A DNA stretch of 64,000 bases, taken from contig NZ_JAHHIT010000046.1 in the NCBI RefSeq assembly GCF_024539675.1, positions 1-64,000 on the forward strand, given 5' to 3'. Source of the DNA: Streptomyces hilarionis (lineage in GTDB: Bacteria; Actinomycetota; Actinomycetes; Streptomycetales; Streptomycetaceae). Every line of letters begins with the position of its first letter. The first letter of the stretch is position 1. Of this stretch, positions 59,594 through 64,000 are shown one piece after another. A program made the position numbers and the translations under genes. The notes under the pieces were generated by a model. That model worked only from the letters and a program-made list of their open reading frames with translations, was not told the DNA's origin and did no database searches.

Positions 59594-60838
59594 ATGAGCG
59601 GCAAGGCGGACCCCCGGCCGGCGGGGGAAGGGAGCACTTCGAGGGCGCGGCTGGACCGGGGGCGGGGAGCGCTCGGGCCCGCGCTGGAGCTCGTGCACAC
59701 CGGACGGGCGCCCACCCGGGCCGTGCTCACCGCGGAACTCGGCGTCACCCGCGCGACGGCGGGCGCGGTCGCCGCGGAACTGGAGGCGCTGGGGCTGATC
59801 CGGGTGGACGCGCGGCCCGCCGCGGCGGCCGGATCGCAGGGCCGTCCTTCACACCGGCTGGAGGTCGCGCGTGAGGGACCGGTCGTCCTCGCCGCCCAGG
59901 TCCACTCCGACGGGTACCGGGCCGCGCTGGTCGGCCTCGGCGGGCGGATCGTCGCCACGACGCCCAGTTGCGAGACCGTCGACGCCGACCCCGCCAAGGT
60001 CCTCGGCGCCGCCGTCGACGCCGGGGCGGACCTGCTGCGGCTGACCGGCAGGCGTTGTGTGGGCGCCGGGCTCGCCGTGCCGTCCGCCGTCACCGAGCCC
60101 GAGGGCCGGGCGCTGAACCCGCTGCACCTCGCGTGGCCCGCGGGCGCGCCGGTGCGGGAGATCTTCGCCGAGCGGATCCGGGCCGCGGGTGTCACCGGTC
60201 CGGCCTTCGCAGCCAACGACGTCAATCTCGCCGCCCTCGCCGAGCACCGGCACGGCGCGGGACGCGGCGCCCGCGACCTGCTGTGCGTGGCCACCGGACA
60301 CCGGGGCGTCGGTGGCGCGCTCGTGCTCGACGGCCGTCTGCACACGGGCAGTTCGGGTCTCGCCCTCGAGGTCGGACACCTGACCGTCAACCCCGAGGGA
60401 CGGCCCTGTCACTGCGGCAGCCGCGGCTGCCTCGACGTCGAGGCCGATCCGCTCGCCCTGCTCACGGCCGCGGGCCGCGAGCCCGGCCCGGAGGGCTCCC
60501 TGCTGCGGCAGGCCGACGACCTCATCCGGGAGGAGTACGGCGATCCGGTCGTCCGCCGGGCCGTCCAGGCCCTGATCGACCGGCTCGGGCTGGGCCTGGC
60601 GGGCCTGGTGAACATCCTCAATCCCGACCGCATCGTCCTCGGCGGCCTGCACGGCACCCTCCTGGACGCCGACCCCGACCGGCTGCGCGCGGTCGTCTCC
60701 GACCGCAGCCTGTGGGGGCACAGCGGCGGCGTCCCCATCCTGGCCTGCTCCCTCGACCACAACAGCCTGGTCGGCGCGGCCGAACTGGCCTGGCAACCCG
60801 TGCTGGACGACCCGTTGGGTGCGCTGGCCGCCGGATGA
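59594..60838 (+). CDS. ROK-family transcriptional regulator
   Basis: A 414-residue NagC/XylR-type repressor. The N-terminal winged helix is LELVHTGRAPTRAVLTAELGVTRATAGAVAAELEALGLIR (about 33-72). The ROK domain has a zinc motif GRPCHCGSRGCLDVEADP and a sugar-site FAANDVNLAALAEH. The ATP loop DxGGTK is replaced by AQVHSDGYRAALVG, so it is a sensor and not a kinase. The SIS/aldolase operon nearby is a plausible target, with an amino sugar as ligand; this is inference. The ATG at 59594 follows GGGAG at 10-nt spacing. Confidence 0.9.
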   Translation: MSGKADPRPAGEGSTSRARLDRGRGALGPALELVHTGRAPTRAVLTAELGVTRATAGAVAAELEALGLIRVDARPAAAAGSQGRPSHRLEVAREGPVVLAAQVHSDGYRAALVGLGGRIVATTPSCETVDADPAKVLGAAVDAGADLLRLTGRRCVGAGLAVPSAVTEPEGRALNPLHLAWPAGAPVREIFAERIRAAGVTGPAFAANDVNLAALAEHRHGAGRGARDLLCVATGHRGVGGALVLDGRLHTGSSGLALEVGHLTVNPEGRPCHCGSRGCLDVEADPLALLTAAGREPGPEGSLLRQADDLIREEYGDPVVRRAVQALIDRLGLGLAGLVNILNPDRIVLGGLHGTLLDADPDRLRAVVSDRSLWGHSGGVPILACSLDHNSLVGAAELAWQPVLDDPLGALAAG

Positions 60839-60867
60839 CGCGCGGGGCGCGGCGCGGGCGGGGCGGG

Positions 60868-61404
60868 TCAGTCGTCCCGGCACGCGGCGGCACGGAACCG
60901 CGCCACCGACCCCGTCACATAGCCGTCGGCGTCCGCGCCCCGCACCTCACCGGCGAAGTAGCGCACCTGGCCGGGGGCGAGCGCGGCGAGCTGCTCGGGA
61001 GTGAAGGAGACGTCGACCGTCGACCAGGAGTCGTCGTCGGTCCCGCCGAACAGGTGGTACGCCCGCCGCGGGCGCAGCGCGGCGGGCATCGCCTCGTCGA
61101 CCCGCCAGCCATCGCCCCCGGTGGCCAGCGGCCAGCTCACGAAGCCGGTGACGGGCTCCGAGGAGCTCCAGCGCCCCACGTCCTCGGACTCGCTCTCCTC
61201 GGCCGTGTCCCCCGCCGACCCGACGCCGTCGGTGTACAGAAGGGCCCCGTCGACATGGTCGTGACAGACCATCAGCACGCCGACCGGCCGTCCGTCCTCG
61301 GTCACCGTGACGCCCGTGAGCCCCGCGACCGGCACGGTGCAGCCCGTCAGCGAGGACAGCGCCGCGAGGCCCGCGCAGGCCGCGGCGGCGTTCCGCATCC
61401 GCAT
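60868..61404 (-). CDS. Uncharacterised lipoprotein
   Basis: A 178-residue lipoprotein with signal sequence RMRNAAAACAGLAALSSLTGC, whose lipobox LTGC sets the modified Cys21. The mature part has VTVTEDGRPVGVLMVCHDHVDGALLY and QVRYFAGEVRGADADGYVTGSVARF, a beta-rich pattern with a further Cys near the C terminus. No named domain is recognised. The ATG at 61404 follows GGAGG at 5-nt spacing and is preferred to a GTG two codons upstream that overlaps the site. It converges on the ROK regulator gene with a 29-bp gap. Confidence 0.8.
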   Translation of the reverse strand: MRMRNAAAACAGLAALSSLTGCTVPVAGLTGVTVTEDGRPVGVLMVCHDHVDGALLYTDGVGSAGDTAEESESEDVGRWSSSEPVTGFVSWPLATGGDGWRVDEAMPAALRPRRAYHLFGGTDDDSWSTVDVSFTPEQLAALAPGQVRYFAGEVRGADADGYVTGSVARFRAAACRDD

Positions 61405-61541
61405 GGTCACCTCCGGTAGAGACCGCCATCATCGCGGTCGACGTCGGCCGCGGACAAGGCATGCCGCCCATGGGCCGCGACCCGGTGCGCCGGGCGCGGC
61501 CGGACGGCCCTCCGCGCGCCCCGCCGACGTAGGTTGACGGC

Positions 61542-62444
61542 ATGACAGACAACCTGACCGTGAGCGTCCTCGGCACGGGCATCATGGGCGCCGCGATGGC
61601 CCGCAACCTCGCCCGCGCCGGCCACACCGTGCGGGCCTGGAACCGCACCCGCGCCAAGGCGGAGCCGCTCGCCGCGGACGGCGTGCACGTGGCCGGCACT
61701 CCCGCCGAGGCGGTCGAGGGCGCGGGCGTCGTCCTGACCATGCTCCACGACGGTCCCGCCGCACTGGAGGTCATGCGGCTGGCGGCGCCCGCGCTGCGCG
61801 AGGGCGCGGCCTGGGTGCAGTCGACGACCGCCGGCATCGAGGCCGTCGGGGACCTCGCCGCCTTCGCCCACGCCCATGGCCTCGTCTTCTTCGACGCGCC
61901 CGTGCTGGGCACCCGCCAGCCCGCCGAGGCCGGTCGGCTGACCGTCCTCGCGGCGGGACCGCCGGCCGGGCGTGCCGCGGTGACCCCCGTCCTGGAGGCC
62001 GTCGGCGTGCGGACCGTGTGGACCGGCGAGGACGGCGCCGAGGGCAGCGCCACCCGCCTGAAGCTGGTCGCCAACAGCTGGGTCCTCGCGGCCACCGCCG
62101 CGGCCGGCGAGGTCCTCGCCCTGTCGCAGGCCCTGGGCGTCGACCCGCATGCCTTCTTCGACCTGATCGAGGGCGGCCCGCTCGACATGGGCTACCTGAA
62201 GGCGAAGACGGCCCTGGTCCTCGACGAACGGCTCTCGCCCGCCCAGTTCGCCGTGACGACGGCCGCCAAGGACGCGCGTCTGATCGTCGAGGCGGGTCGC
62301 GCGAACGGCGTCCGGCTGGACGTGGCGGCGGCGAGCGCCGAGCGGCTGGAGCGCGCCGCGGCCCAAGGGCACGGCGACGAGGACATGGTCGCCGCCTACT
62401 TCGCCAGCTTCGACGACGCGGCCCCCTCCGACGACGGCGTCTGA
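61542..62444 (+). CDS. Beta-hydroxyacid dehydrogenase family NAD(P)-dependent oxidoreductase
   Basis: A 300-residue enzyme of the 3-hydroxyisobutyrate/6-phosphogluconate dehydrogenase-like family. The cofactor motif is VLGTGIMGAAMARNLARAGH (10-28), with Arg/Thr after strand two suggesting NADP. The substrate strand is DAPVLGTRQPAEAGRLTVL, and catalytic Lys174 with Asn178 lies in RLKLVANSW. The ATG at 61542 has no ribosome site, but TAGGTT (61530-61535) stands exactly 6 nt before it, so the message may be leaderless. The natural substrate is unknown. Confidence 0.9.
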   Translation: MTDNLTVSVLGTGIMGAAMARNLARAGHTVRAWNRTRAKAEPLAADGVHVAGTPAEAVEGAGVVLTMLHDGPAALEVMRLAAPALREGAAWVQSTTAGIEAVGDLAAFAHAHGLVFFDAPVLGTRQPAEAGRLTVLAAGPPAGRAAVTPVLEAVGVRTVWTGEDGAEGSATRLKLVANSWVLAATAAAGEVLALSQALGVDPHAFFDLIEGGPLDMGYLKAKTALVLDERLSPAQFAVTTAAKDARLIVEAGRANGVRLDVAAASAERLERAAAQGHGDEDMVAAYFASFDDAAPSDDGV

Positions 62445-62514
62445 TCCGGGACCGGCGACCGCCCGGCGAGGAGTGCCCGCCCGGCCGCCGGCCGTCGCCC
62501 GGGGCCGCGAGGCG

Positions 62515-62700
62515 TCAGACGGCGGCGGCTCGGCGGGGCCGGGGGGCCAACTCGCCCCCGCAGTCGGGGCAGACGTCCCGCATGGCGTCGGCGCACGGCA
62601 CGCAGTAGGTGCACTCGTAGGAGCAGATCCGGGCGGCCGCGTCGGGCGGCAGGGCGGTCGTCGTGCAGCGCTCGCAGTGGTCGCGCATCTCCAGGGCCAT
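62515..62700 (-). CDS. DUF1272 zinc-ribbon-like small protein
   Basis: A 61-residue cysteine-rich protein. It begins MALEMRDHCERC and continues ICSYECTYCVPCADAM and VCPDCGGEL, giving four CxxC-like pairs that could hold two zinc ions. This matches the DUF1272 family, whose function is unknown. The ATG at 62700 begins the family consensus. It converges on the dehydrogenase gene with a 70-bp gap. Confidence 0.85.
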   Translation of the reverse strand: MALEMRDHCERCTTTALPPDAAARICSYECTYCVPCADAMRDVCPDCGGELAPRPRRAAAV

Positions 62701-63004
62701 GGCTGTCCCGCTCCTCGCCTGTGACGTCGTCGGGCGTCCGGCTTCGTCCGCCGCCGGCCATCCTCGCCCGGCGCGCCCGCCCCGGACAGCGTCCCGACGT
62801 GCCGGACGTCCACCCGATCGGGCCACGGCCGCCCCCGGCCCGTGCCGGGCGACCCCGCGCCTGCGGCGCGTCCGGCGGCTCGTCGCGCCTACTCCCGGGG
62901 AGGTACGCGCACTGCCGCTGCCCGTACGACGACCGGGACCCCCTCGCGGCGGGACTCTCGAGGCATCGCAGTGCACGAGGATCTCACCGAGGAGATGACC
63001 CGAG
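62701..63004. other. Intergenic region between DUF1272 and SHOCT genes
   Basis: About 304 bp holding the divergent promoters of the two small genes. I see no additional gene or clear operator. GAGGAGATG before the SHOCT start is the only evident signal. Confidence 0.5.
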
Positions 63005-63280
63005 ATGAACACCCTGGCGAACTGGGGCGGCGGCGGACCCGGCCCCTGGATCCTGTTCCTTCCGCTGATCTGGGCGGCCGCCGTCGTCGGCGTGGTCACC
63101 GTCGTGCGCCGCACGGTCGGGCGCGGCCGCCGCGGACCCTGGAACCCCGTGGACCGTCCCGCCGGCGACTCCCCCCTCGCCGTCCTCGGCCGGCGCTTCG
63201 CCTCCGGCGAGATCGACGAGGACGAGTACTGGCGGCGGGTGTCCGTCCTGGACGAGCAGTTCGGCCGGCCGGGCCGCTAG
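63005..63280 (+). CDS. SHOCT-domain small membrane protein
   Basis: A 91-residue protein with one membrane helix (PGPWILFLPLIWAAAVVGVVTVV) and a C-terminal SHOCT-type short helical domain: SPLAVLGRRFASGEIDEDEYWRRVSVLDE. SHOCT domains occur as oligomerisation tails of membrane proteins. The ATG at 63005 follows GAGGAG with 10-nt spacing. Its TAG stop lies within the left end of the MITE-like element (CTAG target), and the pre-insertion sequence would have had the same stop, so the protein is unchanged by the insertion. Confidence 0.85.
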   Translation: MNTLANWGGGGPGPWILFLPLIWAAAVVGVVTVVRRTVGRGRRGPWNPVDRPAGDSPLAVLGRRFASGEIDEDEYWRRVSVLDEQFGRPGR

Positions 63281-63456
63281 GGCGTGTTTCGAAAGTCCCG
63301 TCTGCCTGGCGACGCCTGGCACGCACGCTCGCCGCGTTGTCGGGATCACCCCGATACAACCAGTATCGGGGTGACCCTCCGCCTTGCGATCGCACGCACC
63401 AGACGCCGCCGGGCCCGCCCTCCGGGCGGACGACGCTACTTTCGAAACACGCCCTA
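63278..63456. mobile_element. 179-bp MITE-like element with 19-bp perfect terminal inverted repeats
   Basis: TAGGGCGTGTTTCGAAAGT at 63278-63296 is the exact reverse complement of 63438-63456. The flanks read CTAG at both ends (63277-63280 and 63454-63457), consistent with a TA or CTAG target duplication as made by IS630- or IS5-type transposases. The interior is non-coding and contains an 11-bp hairpin (TCACCCCGATA at 63346-63356 with 63364-63374). No transposase is encoded, so movement would need an enzyme from elsewhere. It is inserted at the stop codon of the SHOCT gene. Confidence 0.88.
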
Positions 63457-63568
63457 GGCGCTCCGGCCGCGGGCCGTCGGGCTTGTCCGGTGGGCCCGTG
63501 TCACGGACGGCGTGACGGCCCGGGGAGCACCGGACGGACGGGTGGGCCGGACGGCGGTCACCGCCCGG

Positions 63569-64000
63569 TCAGCCGACGACGGCCGGCCGGGCGGGGGCGT
63601 GTGCGGGCAGCAGGTCGTCGACGGGGGCGACCTCCGCGAACAGGGGCGCGGCCTGCTCCCTGGGGGCGCGCCGGGTCGGCCGCGCCGACACCTCGCGCGC
63701 GGCGGTGGGCGCCGGCAGGGTGAACCACACGACCTTGCCGGACTCGCCGTCGGGCCGGGCGCCCCAGCTCTCGCTCACCGCGGCCACCATCGCGAGCCCG
63801 CGCCCGCAGGTGGAGAGGGCCTCGTGGTCGACGGACCCAAGGACGGGCAGTCGCGGATCGTGGTCCCGTACGGAGACGGTGAGCCGGTCGAGCAGCAGCT
63901 CCAGCTCCACCACGCACGTCTTGTCGGGCTTCGCGTGCAGGTGGACGTTGGTCAGCAGCTCCGTCACACCGAGCGCGGCGCGGTCTATCAGCGGGTCCAT
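63569..64000 (-). CDS. Anti-sigma-factor-type ATP-binding protein (HATPase_c_2), 5' end outside window
   Basis: The last 143 residues or so of a GHKL ATPase of the RsbW/SpoIIAB-like group common in Streptomyces. The N-box ALGVTELLTNVHLHAKP, the DHDPRLP segment and the G-box TCGRGLAMVAAVSESWG are present. A 45-residue Pro/Ala-rich tail follows. Family N boxes normally sit 40-50 residues from the start, so the ATG at the window edge (64000) is probably internal and the gene continues beyond the window. It may bind a sigma or anti-anti-sigma factor. Confidence 0.8.
   Translation of the reverse strand: MDPLIDRAALGVTELLTNVHLHAKPDKTCVVELELLLDRLTVSVRDHDPRLPVLGSVDHEALSTCGRGLAMVAAVSESWGARPDGESGKVVWFTLPAPTAAREVSARPTRRAPREQAAPLFAEVAPVDDLLPAHAPARPAVVG

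Noticed and set aside
63278..63456. Structured small RNA
   Set aside because: The strong pairing is explained better by terminal inverted repeats with a duplicated CTAG target, the marks of a MITE; an RNA role cannot be excluded.
1..64000. tRNA, rRNA, riboswitch, prophage or large biosynthetic cluster
   Set aside because: None was recognised by eye: no cloverleaf with CCA-end context, no conserved riboswitch core, no integrase or structural phage genes, and no PKS/NRPS modules.

Overview
The window is typical Streptomyces chromosomal DNA. It is very GC-rich, with strong G/C bias at third codon positions, many GTG starts, short intergenic gaps and long GC-rich hairpins as terminators. Its families are well known from that genus: DUF6421, DUF5134, DUF6332, DUF6986, a PaaX regulator, ROK regulators, an Rv1733c-like protein and an AidB-like acyl-CoA dehydrogenase. 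I call 62 intact or edge-truncated protein genes including one leader peptide, one decayed gene, one MITE-like element, and a set of hairpins, operators and short tandem arrays. No tRNA, rRNA, CRISPR, prophage or large biosynthetic cluster was recognised.

Layout. 1-5.5 kb: a chelatase-like protein, a BadF-type sugar kinase, uracil-DNA glycosylase, a BNR-repeat protein and an Rv1733c-like membrane protein. 5.8-8.4 kb: acyl-CoA dehydrogenase and PaaX regulator, divergent around an 11-bp inverted repeat. 8.5-12.2 kb: two secreted pectate lyases divergent from a secreted CE1-type esterase with a CBM2 domain; the promoter gap carries LacI/CebR-like palindromes. 12.5-18.1 kb: ferredoxin-NADP reductase, a divergent DUF305 lipoprotein/LVIVD protein pair, TetR and HAD genes. 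18.5-23.3 kb: PAP2 phosphatase, remains of an M56 peptidase gene, DUF5134, and a coupled FUSC-MarR pair. 23.4-26.2 kb: small VOC and GNAT enzymes and a glycerophosphodiesterase.

26.4-29.7 kb holds a tightly coupled operon DUF6421 - SDR - threonine-aldolase-like enzyme of unknown joint function. A promoter palindrome and a 5'-UTR hairpin precede it. 29.8-35.1 kb: a probably leaderless, frameshifted transglutaminase-like gene; PlsC; a divergent DUF4395/thioredoxin pair; a cryptic 26-residue leader peptide before a flavin reductase; and etfBA. 35-44 kb: a secreted phosphatase, DUF6986 lyase-like enzyme, LacI regulator divergent from a ROK sugar kinase, ADP-ribosylglycohydrolase and a P-loop kinase-Nudix fusion. 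44-52.7 kb: M20 peptidase, geranylgeranyl-reductase-like flavoprotein, a NarL-type two-component system, DUF6332, an MFS exporter with divergent MarR, and a mycothiol-dependent-type enzyme.

52.8-64 kb: a membrane protein, HtpG, a SIS isomerase/class II aldolase pair with a nearby ROK repressor, RlmG- and AlkB-type nucleic-acid enzymes, a lipoprotein, a beta-hydroxyacid dehydrogenase, a DUF1272 zinc protein, a SHOCT protein followed directly by a 179-bp MITE, and an edge-truncated anti-sigma-type ATPase.

Overall this is a chromosomal region of housekeeping and conditionally expressed genes, not one specialised island. The least understood parts are the DUF6421 operon, the DUF305/LVIVD envelope pair and the leader peptide. 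All assignments come from reading motifs; no database search was run.
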